Shown here one piece after another: positions 10,724-23,640 of a stretch of 64,000 nt of DNA (within the stretch, counting starts at the first letter, position 1; each line of letters begins with the position of its first letter). The notes beneath the pieces were generated by a model. That model did no database searches and was not told the origin of the DNA. It saw only the letters and a list, made by a program, of their open reading frames with translations. Source of the stretch: Ciona savignyi (lineage: Eukaryota; Chordata; Ascidiacea; Phlebobranchia; Cionidae); contig CH003412.1 in assembly GCA_000149265.1 (NCBI GenBank), forward strand, positions 655,936 through 719,935, in the 5' to 3' direction. Position numbers and translations under genes: made by a program.

Positions 10724-13700
10724 ATGCAAGTGGACGTGGAACCACCGGAACTCAATCAGCAGGAAGCAAACTTCACCGTGGAATCTCCGACATTGGTTTG
10801 TATTACCAACAGCTTCTTTTTGTGATATGGGCTCACTTTAGACTTAAAGAGTGTAGAACCAATTGTTTATTATTTTCCGTACAGCATCATATACCATGTT
10901 ATTTGCATCCTTAAAATAGGTTGAAATTTCTAGAAATTTTGTAATTCGAAAAAAGCACATATGTTATAATTATTTTATGTCAAACTTTCCGTGCATCAAC
11001 CCAGGATTTGGACGCATATGCTGCAGCTTATTCGGGAATAATGAGGATTGAACGTCTTGTGTTCATTGCAGATCATGCTCCCACACTTAAAATTGATGCA
11101 TTGCGGTATTTATGATTTGGTCTTTTTATATTGACGAAAATATATTGTAGATGGGATCATGATGGAGGAATATAATATGTTTTAATAAATTATCTGTGAT
11201 TGTTAAAAGAGTGGTTTTTGATACATAATTTTACCTTTATTTATTTGTTTATATATAATATACATATATTTAACTGCAGTTGTTTCAAATAAATTTTTAC
11301 TTTTTTTGCCGTGTTTTCAGAGATAAGACTGTCCATAGATTTTAAATGGTACATTTCAACCAGAGAAAGTTCACAGTGTATCTACTAGCTCAGTACTTAC
11401 AAACTTACAATAATGTAATATCAAATGGAGAAATGACTTAATACCTTATTACAGAATGGCTTGTGCGTATGTAAAGAAGACAATAAATGTATCATACTAC
11501 CAAGAAATCCATGAAAAATTGGTCGAAGCAATTAGGTAATTGTATTTAGCGGTTGTACAGGGAACTTTATTTATGCGTGGAGCTGCGGTTGCTTTTGTTT
11601 ATGTCTGTTCTCTCTTTGCGGGGATGTATCATCTTCAAGTTATAGATGAGAACATTTGGAAAGAGAGGGAAATTATCATTATTCATGCTTTGATCCTAAT
11701 GTGGCCATGGTTTTGAAATCCAATCCACTGGCGATATCTCGGAATGATACATAAAGTTCAAAAATCAACTAATAATATTATTAAACTTATATCTAACTAT
11801 AGCGCCATTTTAATAAATCTGTATAGTGCTCGAAGGTAGGCCTACTAAACCTGCATGGTAATAAAACGATACTTTCTGAAAAAACAATTTTTTTAGTCAA
11901 ATTTTTAATCTCAAATTGAGCGCCGGTTTTAAAGTGTGATGTAAATGTAAATCGACATCAAATCTTCAAGCTGGTGATAATGTACCTTATAGTTGTGTTT
12001 CAATCTTAGTCATATTTGCAGCAATGAAGGAAGTACACACCCCAATCAGCTTCCAACTCTCGACCAATTCTGGATCGAACAGACTTCAAAACACGCGAGT
12101 ACCCTGCTTGAAAAATTAGACATGGACTTAAAAAACTGCAAAAGCAATTCAATTAAAGAAAGCATAAGGTTTGGAATAATAATTAGTCTAGTTTGACATA
12201 AACCTGTTGTTTTAATAGGTGACTTTTTAGTGGTCCAAGGTAAATTATTTTTGTTATTTTTATGCATATTTGTATGATTTTATGTCTGTTTTTCATTGGG
12301 TTTATGTAGTTCTGTTTTATGTATAATATAATTCCCCTTGATTTTTGCTAATTTTAGATAGAACAAAATACCATGATATTCTTCGCTAAGTTTTTTCTCA
12401 TTTAACCCATATTCTAATCTCACATTGAAGCAGAAAGTTTATTAAAAATTATCGAATAAATTGGTGTATTTCTGTGATTTGATTGATTCTGTAAAATGGC
12501 CAATGGAAAATGATCATATAATTTATTCCACATGTCTTTAGTTTTTTCACACATGTTTACCTTATGTCGTTATTATTTACATTACAATATTCTTAAAATT
12601 TCAACTCTATGCAATATATTTGTGTTTTTTTTACAAAGATTACCTTATACATTATTCTTTTATATACTTCAATTTACCAATCCCTAGACAGTCAAAACAC
12701 TTTGGATATTTTTAGTTAGTTGCATAAGGTTTTTACTTCTAATTAAAGCGTAAGTTTCATCAAAGGATTTTGTTTCCATATTTTAATGTATCATTATCTT
12801 GTGAATAGGAGGGGATATGATGACCTCGGCGGCCATTATCTCAACATGGGGGATTTAAGTAACGCACTCAAGTGCTACAGCAAAGCAAGAGATTATTGCA
12901 CTTGTCCCAAACACATTGTTAATATGTGCCTCAATGTTATAAAGGTGAGACAAAATGTGAATGTAGAGAAATAATTAGATGGAATATTTTTTATTTAAAA
13001 TTTTATCAGGGTTCGAATTAAATTATGTATTCAAAACAATTTAGGATCTATGCCAACTTTATTTAAAACAGAAGTTCCATTTCACCCAAAATTCATTTTC
13101 AGTTTTCTATTAATTAAAAAGTCCCAGAAGTTGAATAATAATACCTGACCATTGAGTTACTGAAGTTATTGTTGTGTGTAGTCTGTAGTGTGGGCACGGG
13201 ATGCACATGTTGCATATGTCAACCTGATAAAAGGTGGTTTTACCCTTTTGTCTCCAAATTTCACAGACACAGTGAAAGTGCTGCAACTTATTTCAAATAT
13301 TTTAATGAGTTTTAATAAAACTTAACTAGCCCTTTTCGTGGGCAAAGTTTCAAACCAATATTGAGCTCTTTGCTAAGAACAGTTTTTGAATATAATATGG
13401 TTAATGAATTGATTCCATTAACCATTTAGTCACAAACACAATTATACCTCTACTTAACACCATTGTACATAGCCCCCATTTCCCCCATCATATATCAGGT
13501 ATAAACTAGTCCATTTGAACTTGATTCAAAATAAATTGTTCGATTTTAATTTCCAGGTATGCGTGTTCCTTGGTAACTGGTCACACGTGTTTACCTTCGT
13601 TAACAAGGCTGAAGCAATTGGAGATTTTAATGAGAAGGAAAGAGACCATCACCATATGGCTATCATTACCAAGTTAAAGTAAGATTTTAATCAAATTTTT

Positions 13701-16700
13701 CTCAAACATATGACATTTAATGTTATAAAAGCCCCTTTTATTCATTGCCATGATTATCATTTGTGCTTGAATTTGTTGGTTCTGTAATGTAGCATTTATT
13801 ATCTTTTTAAGTTATAAATAAAATTATTTGGAAAGTGGGGGTAATTAACATCCATTTATTTGATTTAAATAAAATAGCCTTTATAAGTAAAAATCTGCTA
13901 AAGCGTCATTTCAAAATGGCACAATATGTTAATGTTGTGCACATTTCTTTTACTGGTAGTTAGTTGGACCATCAAGTATTGGACCAGGGCTTTTTAAACT
14001 GTTAAGCTCAAGACCCTCTTTCTGAGACCCATCTTCATGTTTAAAATTCTAAACAGATTAAAGATACATTTTTAAAACAGATCGAAATATAGAACTCCAG
14101 TTTAAGAAGCCCTGTTCGGACAATAGTTTAAGCTGTACTAGTTTTGGGTAGAATCGGTTTTGGGTTTCCTTTGGCGATTCGTGTGCTGATAAGAGTCCTT
14201 GGCGATAACATTAAATGTTTTCTATTTGTTCCAGCTGTGCTGCAGGACTAGCACAGCTTGCCACCGGAAAATATAAAATGGCCGCCAAAAGTTTCCTTCA
14301 AGCCTCTGTGGATCACTGCGACTTCCCAGAAGTATGTGTTCCTCAATATTTTTATTTTAATTAATGTGTTTTTGGACCCTTTGCAAATCACAATACTATG
14401 CACTTTAAATATAGTAAAACAATGGAAGCGGGAAAAAATGGCAAAGAGAACAGTTGTTACCGCATTGAATGCAGTGATTTATAACAATTTAAGAAAGTAT
14501 GCAGACCCAATTGTAAAACCCAAACAAAATCACCAAAAAAATTAAACAATTTGTAAAATATTAGGTAGCAGTTTAAAGGTGCTAAATTTTAAATATCTGG
14601 TTAAAGGATAGGCATATACAAAGTTACCATCGAATACTTTATAACCATTTTACTGTTACCGCAGCTATTTCAATGTTTTGTATATGTTTGAGACATTACT
14701 TCTGTACTGGTCTCTGCAATGTCTGCTGTTGCCGAAAAAACACAATCGACCAGTTTTTATCCTGCAACATTTTGACTAAAAGCAAAACACTTTTAACCAA
14801 GATATTTGGCCGGGAATGCTTTTAAGTGTAGAAATTTATTGTGTCAATTTTCTTTTGGGGCATGTTAACAAATTTGTACTTGTTTAAATATTGGTTCCCT
14901 TTGATTCTGAAGAATTCGATTTTACGTTTTTTTTCTGCGTCACGCTAGTGAATTATATGGCCATGCTAGGTACTTTAACTTTTACTAAACATAAAAAATA
15001 GTAATTTCTAACTCTCTGTCCATATATATCCAGCTACTGTCCCCAAATAATGTTGCCGTGTATGGAAGCCTCTGTGCGCTTGCAACATTCAGCAGGGAAG
15101 AATTGCAATCCCAAGTCATTTCAAGCAGGTACGTTCAACGTTTCATTATGATGTTCATGTTTTGTTGCAGTGAATGGGAATTTATGACGTAAATAATCAG
15201 GAGATGACCATGTTCCCACCGCTAGGCTACTGCAGCTGCAGCTGCAGCTATCAGTGCTTTGTGTATGATTGAGACATTAGTAAAAGCCATTATTCCACTA
15301 ATTTCAATTTAGACGGCGTCCCCTAATTGTTTTGCCCAAGGACACAACAAATTAACCAGCAAACAGTATAAATCTTAAAACCTTTCTAAAGAAAGGTGAT
15401 TAAATAAACTATTTGGTCGGACTACCTAATAATGTGGGCTTGCTGGGGGTAGTGGAACCATGTTTAATTAATTATTATGTAAAAACCGCACCCTTTTCAG
15501 TATATGAAATATTAATATTTAGATGAACATTAAACTTTCTTTTCAGTTCATTTAAACAGCTTCTGGAACTGGAGCCAACAATCCGAGAAATCGTGTTTGC
15601 ATTTTACAAGTCGCAGTACGGGAAATGCCTTCTTCTACTAAGCAGTGGAAGAGAGAATCACCTTCTGGATCTCTATCTATCACCGCATGTCGATCAACTT
15701 TGCACAAAGATTCGTTGTCGAGCGTTGATCCAGGTATTTGCATGGTGTGACTACCATGTCTGTTATGGGAAGCCTTCTATGCTTTTTAACTGTTATACTG
15801 GCCATCTGTTTTTATATGTGGTTATTTATTGTCGGGTTTTAACTACTGTAGTTTTGCCTTTTTCAATATTCCTTTTTTAAATTATATATCCGTGTTTCTT
15901 TACTGTAACAAAAGAGTAATTAAGCTAAACTAAGCATTGTTTTTTTAAAACCACCAATTTAAAATTTGTATTTAAGTAACGTCAGCCAATTATAACTTCT
16001 GTAGTTTCGCTGTTTTTTTCTGCTTCAAATTTAATTACATATCTGTGGTAACACTTTTTAACGCAACAAAATAGCAAAAAGTAAAGTAAAGTTACTTCAA
16101 ATTTATACCGGAGTTGCCATGACTGCGATGTAATCATCTTTACTGGAAACCTCCATTTTGGTTATCTTTTTTATCCATAGAAATATTAATTGATTGATTT
16201 TAGCATTGCTTAAAATTTAAGAAAAATTATTGTACTGGAAGTAAAATACCGGTATAGTAATGTCAAGAAAACTTTTTTTAATTATTAATCATTCTAATTT
16301 CTTTATTTTGGATAAAATAAACCTATGGTGAACTATTAAGAAACACTTAACTTGACAAAAAATGACTTTAGGAAGAAACCATTCAAGGATTTTTGGTTAT
16401 TAAATAGGGGGCCACTCTTACTGTATCTTTTTAACTGTATAGGTAAATATTTGTTTCTAAAAATTCCGCCATTTTGTTTTAACATATTTTTCAAGTCTAC
16501 AGGTTTACTTTATATTTTTAAATATATATATTGAGACAAACAGCTTTTAAAAACTGAACAGAATATTATAAGTAGTACCTGTATTAATTTAATTTGTAAG
16601 TAGAAATCTAGAATTTAATTTTTACATATATTTGATTGCCCAAATTTTTTGGATAAACATTCCCTACTTGTTGCTATTACAGATAATTGTTATTTCTTAA

Positions 16701-18650
16701 CAAAAATCATTTTCTTAAAATATCATTTTTTGTTAACTTTTAAAACGTTTGTCAAAATGACCACATTGTAAAACAAATTAAAAACATTTTGTTCAAAATG
16801 CCAATATATGTGTAAAAGCGATGTGCAGAAAAAAAGTCAAAGCTATGAAAATGTATACTGCTTATTGAGAAATTGCAGAATAAATACCCCCACAAAAAAC
16901 ATATAAAGATTATTTTTAATTGTGTATAACTTCCATGATTAACAATATCGACTTAACGTTTTAAAGGATAAAGGGTCTAATTAAAGTTTCATTTTAATAA
17001 CAGCAAGTAGTATAATTTGGAAGTTCTGGCACCAATATTACCCACTATTTCGATACTTCATCAACCTCCAATGACAAAATTTTCCAAAATGGCTGTCAAG
17101 CTGTGAGCATAAAGCAGCCACAGTAACCTTGTTGCTTTAAATATTTTCATGAAGTGTTGCAAATTAAACAACTGACCACCGAATACTCTCCAGTATTTCA
17201 GTCCCTACAAGTTGGCTGACATGAGGAAAATGGCCACCGCGTTCAACTGCACGATCAACGAACTTGAAGACGAACTGATGCCACTCATTCTTGACGGGCA
17301 GATTCAAGCGAGAATCGACTCTCATAATAAGGTGAGAACTGCAAAAGATTATCTTGTAACTATGGCTGCATGTTCTCTGACAGGTCTTGATTTAGTTTTT
17401 TTTACTTGTGAAGAAAGTTATTTGTTTTGGTTATTTTTGCTTCTTTTTTATATAAATGAAGAATATAGCGAGGTTTAAAGCAGGAAAAAAGCCAAAAAAT
17501 ACAGTTAGTTAAAACACGTCAGCTGTATGCACATGGTATAGAAAGATACAATGTGGTATCAATTCACTTGTAAATAAATAGTAAAATGGTCGCTGTAATG
17601 TTAAAAATACAATTTAAATTTATAATCAAAACAAAGTTTGGTGGCTAGACAAATTAGGCAATTTTTTTTCCTTGTTTCAATCCCATAGAATTATATTTCT
17701 TTCAAAAAATGTTGGCCTATGATGTGCATATCACTTGGTCATTTGGTGTGCTTCAGCTTATTTATCCGACTCTGATGTGCAAGTAGTTGGAACATTAGTC
17801 AGCAGTGTTGGGACAAGATGGTATAAGTGCTTCCTGATATTTGTGGTCAAATGCAATAAAATATAAAAAATGAAAATGCTGACACTCATGCCAAAAAGGT
17901 GTAAAACGTATTAAATTGCAGTTCTCAAAATCATTTCATTTGCTTTAAACCCAGATCCTCCATGCTAAAGATACTGATGACAGAAGTTTAACTTTCACTC
18001 GAACGCTCAGTCTCGGGAAGGAATATCTTCATCGAACCAAAGCTCTCATTTTACGCAACGCTGTGATAAGGAATAACATTTCAGTTCAAGTAAGTTGCAA
18101 TTAAATAAACTATTTTATGCTTAAAGTTTGTTATATAATTGAATAAATAAACTGCTGAGCAATTGGTTTGTTGTATTTAATAAAAAAAATAAGTTTATTT
18201 GTGAAACAATATATTGTTTAAATAAATAAAAACCACCAAACCAATATAATTTAATAAACAAATGGGTAAGAAAAGTTAAAAATTGTTCGTTTTTAAGCTA
18301 AAATATAAGTCATATTCAGTACTGTATAAATTTGGCTAATGAGGTCATTTTCAAGCTTTGTATAAAAAATTGGGCCATGATATAAGGTCACAGGGTGACT
18401 GTGTTATTTCTGCATTGTTTATATAACAATCTGAAACTAAGTTTTATTTTACAAGTGTTAAAATTTAACAACTGAAATTGTTGTTTCTTTAGTTTGTAAT
18501 TAATAAAGTAATATTAATGTTGGCACTGTAAATATATGTTTTATACAAACTATTTTGGTGGAAGTTTAATAATTTCGATTTTTCATGAAACTTGTTGTTT
18601 AGGTACCAGTTTCAAGAGATGGTGAAGCCACCTCCAGTGTGACCAGATAA
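10724..18650 (+). CDS. GPS1: COP9 signalosome complex subunit 1 (CSN1/GPS1), 12 exons
   Basis: CSN1 is a scaffold subunit of the COP9 signalosome, which removes NEDD8 from cullin-RING ubiquitin ligases. Exons are 10706-10795, 11005-11105, 11455-11535, 12010-12168, 12809-12944, 13557-13678, 14235-14331, 15034-15128, 15547-15733, 17194-17331, 17955-18089 and 18603-18650 (TAA). All phases join. From the ATG at 10724 the product is 456 residues, slightly shorter than vertebrate CSN1 (about 490). Diagnostic stretches are [80 protein letters not shown] and [20 protein letters not shown]. The last two lie in the PCI domain (roughly residues 245-410); the earlier part is the helical TPR-like repeat region. 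The start is uncertain: the frame is open back to an acceptor at 10705, so either an upstream exon adds residues or the 5' end is made by spliced-leader trans-splicing. Confidence 0.95.
13320..13440 (-). mobile_element. SINE A copy in CSN1 intron 5
   Basis: Reads GGGCAAAGTTTCAAACCAAT then CCATTAACCATTTAGTCACA, the reverse of the family A landmarks GGTTCGAAAC (B box) and GTGGCCGAATGGTTAA (A box). Confidence 0.55.
15195..15365 (-). mobile_element. SINE B fragment with a CTGCAG microsatellite, CSN1 intron 8
   Basis: The reversed family B block GTGCTTTGTGTATGATTGAG..TTTAGAC..CCCAAGGACA is recognisable. At 15230-15248 the unit CTGCAG is repeated three times inside it, apparently expanded from the single CTGCAG seen in the copy at 62195. 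Confidence 0.5.
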
Positions 18651-18900
18651 TGGAAATTCACATCTTCGATTCTTAACAAACTTAAACACCACTGGGAGAA
18701 AGAGAGAGCATCGAAATAGCAGTGTGTTTGCCGCTTAATTTCCTACACGCAAAGAGAGGAATTGTAAATTTACATTTAAAGCGCAGGTTGATTTTCTATA
18801 ATGCACTGTTACAACCAAGTTAAATCCTTAAAAATATCACTAATTCCCGAGTTATAATGTACGCACATACTTCTGGCTCGCTGTTAATATGTTGATGAAA

Positions 18901-18906
18901 AATAAA
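18901..18906 (+). terminator. Poly(A) signal AATAAA of CSN1
   Basis: AATAAA lies 251 bp after the CSN1 stop codon and is the first such hexamer downstream of it. Cleavage would be expected 10-30 bp later. Confidence 0.7.
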
Positions 18907-19010
18907 GTTCAAATCGATAATTCTGCTTGGTTTTGGAAACATTTGACGCTAGGTAGCGATAAGGAGCCGCCCGCGTTGATATTATAATACCGATCCTTTA
19001 TCGCAACAAT

Positions 19011-19095
19011 GTAGTGGCAGTTGTTAGCTTAACATTGTATAATGCAACTTCTGCTCTCCGAATGGGGGCGTGAGTTTGAATCCCACTTCTGTCAC
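19011..19095 (+). mobile_element. tRNA-Ser/Leu-like SINE or tRNA pseudogene
   Basis: GTGGCAGTTGTTAGCTTAAC resembles an A-box region and GAGTTTGAATCCCAC is a good pol III B box. CTGCTCTCCGAATGGGGGC between them fits a long variable arm. The acceptor-stem halves (GTAGTGG against TCTGTCAC) do not pair well, so it is not called as a functional tRNA. Confidence 0.4.
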
Positions 19096-19243
19096 TATGT
19101 AGTATTCAACACATGACCGTTAATGGTACTTTGTTATAAGTGTGTTGAGATTAAAAGATAGGTGCCGCAGGCTTTTATGTCCACCATTACATAGACATCT
19201 AAATATTACTACAGTCGGCCCACAAATTAATGGTCCAACATGT

Positions 19244-19356
19244 ACGGTCGTGTGGCCGAATGCTTAACGCTACCGATACAAAATGCCAACTATATAAAAA
19301 AAACGGTTAAAGGGACGAGCACATTACCGGCCGAACCTTAGCCTGGTAAAAAAATA
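19244..19356 (+). mobile_element. SINE A copy
   Basis: Forward copy: GTCGTGTGGCCGAATGCTTA, then CTACCGATACAAAAT, a run of A, ACGGTTAAAGGGACGAGC and CCGAACCTTAGCCTGGTAA. It begins the gene-poor stretch. Confidence 0.6.
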
Positions 19357-22249
19357 GGTTTGCAATTTGTTTTTCAAGTGTATAAGAAACATCGAACACG
19401 ACACTTAATTAGGTGGCCACCTTCTATGCCGTAGTTGGTGGATTGTCGCGAGGGTTAATTGTTCGAACTTAAAAATCGCTCTTGTGCGATTTTCTGCAGA
19501 AACGTATGCACCAGAATATACCGTTACCTTGTGACATAGGCTACTTCTAGAAACGATCGACCGAATTGCACTTTGTTGTATATTACTTTACCCACGGAGT
19601 ACTCCACCTTTAATACGTTAATTTGAAAAAAATCGATATCTGTAATTGGCAGTGAAATTTGGTAATTCTGGAAATCGGCTCGCAGTTGCTTCAGTAAACA
19701 GCGAGCGTTATTGGCATGGCTTAACACTGAAGAACGCATTTTAGCCAGCTTTTCAACAAAGTCATTTAGCTGCTGAAATAATCAATCAACCCGAAGCAAA
19801 AGGCCACTGATGCTTAATGCCGAGCTGTCAGAATTTTCATTTGGCAGCGATCTTTGTCCGGGTGCTTATATGTTGTCACAACAAAGGGCAGCTATTTAAG
19901 CTATAATTCCAGGCGCCACTCTACCACACGCCCATTAATCCTCTGTTGAAGCGTCGCCGACGATAAATTGCTCTGCTAGGTTCGCTCGACAGGGTCTAAA
20001 ATTTGACGGTTTTACATTCTAAACTGCGCTTCGGAACTCTAAAATGTTAGAACAAGCACACAAGACATGCGTTATTTCGAAATTCGGTCTCAGATTGATA
20101 AAAGGAAACAGGAAATGTGCTCCAGCGGGTGGGTGGTCGTGGGGTACAGAACAAAGATACTATGCTAACAGTGCATTCGCAATATGATACCAAACTACCT
20201 ATCTTGCTTGGCTTTACAATAGCTACTCAACAACAAGACAGTAGTGGCCATGTAATTGGATATGGTATGGCCCTGCGCTGACCTTAACCCTTGGTACAGT
20301 TTGTTTGTATAAGATCTGCTCCACTGTTTTTAACAGTTACCGTCCATTTTTGCCAACAGGACATGACAGGAGATTTATTGCATTACGAAATCAGCAACTA
20401 GCCTAATTGAGGACATAACAAACTTCTTGCTTGTATTTTTATAATATTTAAACAACTGTATGGTTTGTCGTACTTTAAAACCCACGAACAAACGCCTTAA
20501 GACAGTTAATTTAAACATTTTAAATAACAAATTCTTAGGTTTAAGGTGGATATAAAACAGTTCATATCATATAACAAAATAATGCTCAAACAGAAGGTCA
20601 AATAAACAAGTGTTTAAGGACGACAATAGAACTGGGTAGAATATTTTGATCTGTTGCATTACTAGCCTACACTATTTTGTATAAAACGTAAGCCGTTAAT
20701 TGGAGACCAAGAGTACAAATCTTCTTATATATTAAAATACACTTCCAATTCCAGCAATAAGCTAAAGTCAATCCCATGTATCCTTGCCAGTAAATTTACA
20801 AATTTAATTTGATCATTGAATTAGCTACAAAAGGCTAGTCTCGCCATTTTGCGGGGGAATAAAATGAGACAGCCGATACAGTAAACTTTCGTCTTGCATA
20901 TTTTGTGTATTAGGTTATATTAATACACAAACCAACTAACAAAACATGCATGGTAACGATCTGCATGACGTAAATAAAAAGCGACGTTGCGTTTCAAACG
21001 TAAAGTCGAAATAGTTGCGGAATAGACCTGTATTCCAAAAAAGACCACTTCATGTAATTATAATAAGTTTATATTATCATAATATACAACCAAACATAAG
21101 TATAAAGGTGTATTACATAAAACCTATGATGGTAAGCATTGTGAGAATAAGCAAAATATATCCCTTTTCAAAATAAGGCGACAAATGTTTTTGGTTATTA
21201 AAGTAGTTGCAGAAAAACTGACGCTATTCAAACAAAACCAGCTCATGCAATAATAAGAGATATATTACGCCATTACAGCATCTTCAGTGTTTTATTCCAA
21301 TAGATTGAATAGAATCTCAATTAAATAAGATCATTTTGACACACCGTGGTAAGTATGTTTACTATTTTTGACAGCGTTATATTTTTTATAAAAAAAAACA
21401 AAAGTTGAACTTTATCAGGGAACAGGTTTTCCTCTTATTAACCCGACATTCTGACTAAAATAACTTGCATAGCTGGAAACCTATAGGTTGGATTGGACTA
21501 TAAACGAGTTTATGACGTCATTTAATATTTGTATTACGCCAGACAACTCAAAATTACCTCCGCGGTGTATTTCTCCTTTCAAATACTTGATTACCAACTA
21601 ACTACGCGGGGCGACCAAAAACATTAGAATGGGTGGAAAGTTTCACTGGAAACAATAAAATACATAAACACAAGTGAATTTCTTTGTCAGAGAATCGTGG
21701 AGAAATTTCGTATTTGGAACAACCACATGAGGCGCTACGGAGTAAACGCAGGAGTCATGAAAAGACGCGTAAAACGATTGGTAATCCTTGGACAAATATA
21801 GTACTGCACTTTAATGAACTCTGGTAGTAACTAAAGTTGAGTAAAAAGCGATGGCAAAAGATGGACTTCTAAGAAGCCTTTTTTTTCAATAACACCTTTC
21901 GCAAATCTAAACTGCATTCTATATAAGCTTTTAACGATCTCTGCTAATGACTTGATATTTGTAATTCGATGTAGTAGACGGTGTGCTTATCAGGGTAACT
22001 TTCTCATTTCAGTAAAGTATTCAAAAAGGGAGTACATTGGTAACGTGTTTGGTCTCGTAAAGCTCAAGTAGTCGGCTCCACGTCTAGTTTCAGGCATCCG
22101 TGCGTTTAAATTGCAGTACTTGGACGGAGTGGGACACCTACTCAATATTGATGGATAACATGACGGGTTTTCGGTGATCAGTGCTCATTAGACCCGATCC
22201 TATCATCTGCTGTGTTAAAAGACGTGTCGCTATTTTTTATTTTATTTTT

Positions 22250-22395
22250 TCAACGGGCTAAGTTTCGAACCACATTGGGTTCGTTGCTCCTTTTTTGAAT
22301 TTGGTGTATGTAATTTGGTGTAAAGACCTTTTTGAATTTGGTGTATGTATCGGCCGAATCAACCATTCGGCCACACGATCGCACACGCCGTTTTA
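22250..22395 (-). mobile_element. SINE A copy with internal duplication
   Basis: Reverse copy from GGGCTAAGTTTCGAACC to CCATTCGGCCACACGATCG. The middle repeats TTTTTGAATTTGGTGTATGT twice about 35 bp apart, so the element is longer than other copies. Confidence 0.6.
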
Positions 22396-23524
22396 CAAGT
22401 CTTTTTCAGTTGCAAAAGTTTATTTTGACTTACACGTGCGCCACTTTGGCGCGTTTATGTCGGATAAAGGGGATTGTATGATCGAACTTGCGCAAATATA
22501 TACGAAGTTTGAATTTCTATAATCCTGTACTATTTATTAAGAACATAAACAATAGATTTGTAAAACAGTTTGCGCAAAAAAAAATAAAGTCAATATTTAT
22601 CAGGAGGCGTTCAACCAATCATTCTCCCAATCTCTCTAATGCAAACTGACCTTACAAAAAGGGCTGTCACTCAAAATAGTGCCACAGGAAGTCTTAGATT
22701 TTTTCACAATTTAAAATAACTTAAAAAGTTTGGATCTGCAACTTAAACCCAAAACTGATTGGTAAAATTGCCAATGGCTGAAACCAGATATGGGTATTAT
22801 TTTAAGTCAACTTATTAATACCAATTAATAATCTAACCTAACAACGTTTAGTTTAAAAGGAAAATTTGACCAATTAGTCTACCAACTAACCATAACCGCA
22901 TTAAATGTTAAAACTACGCAAATGCTGAATTTTGTGCTCATTTCTAATCCATTCGCCGTAACGGTGTTTAGTTTGAAAATTACGAAAATCTGTTTTTTTT
23001 AATCCTACCCTATAACCATAAATCACATTTAATTTTTGTAGTTTTTTATTTTCGCATTTTAGTATGAGCCGTTAAAATCATTTGAGCGATTGTATTTTAG
23101 TAGCAAAGTAAAGGTGTGGAACCCACTCGTCTTCGAGTCGATTGCGTCTTATAATATCCGCAATTTACCCGTTTCTGTAGTAGAAGTTCATTTAAAATGC
23201 TCATAACATATTCCACAGAACCAAAATATATTGTTATGCAGTAATTAAATAGGTTCCATCACGCAATTGAACGACATTTCTAATATTCACAATTAAATGA
23301 CCTTTTCCATATAAACCACATCGACCGCATGCAAACCGCATTTCGTTTGATGTTGTTCCTTTAATCAATCGAGATGGCTTAAAATGTATATATCAACAAT
23401 AAAATGGACCAAACAACTTTTAAGAGTTCAGTGGATATAATGTGGTAAAATGGGTAAAAATGTAGCTTAGATTTTACGGCAGCGACCACTATCCAACTAT
23501 TTTTGCCAACGTGTTAACGACTAC

Positions 23525-23640
23525 ACTCACTACAGTGTGGTACGATCGTGTGGAGGAATGGTTAACACGACCGATACATATACCGACAAAAACAAACGGT
23601 GCTAGTGACGAGATCGAAACTTGGATCAATAAAAAAACGA
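23525..23640 (+). mobile_element. SINE A copy
   Basis: Forward copy: ACGATCGTGTGGAGGAATGG, GTTAACACGACCGATACAT, then CGGTGCTAGTGACGAGATCG and AAACTTGG, a decayed B box. Confidence 0.55.
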
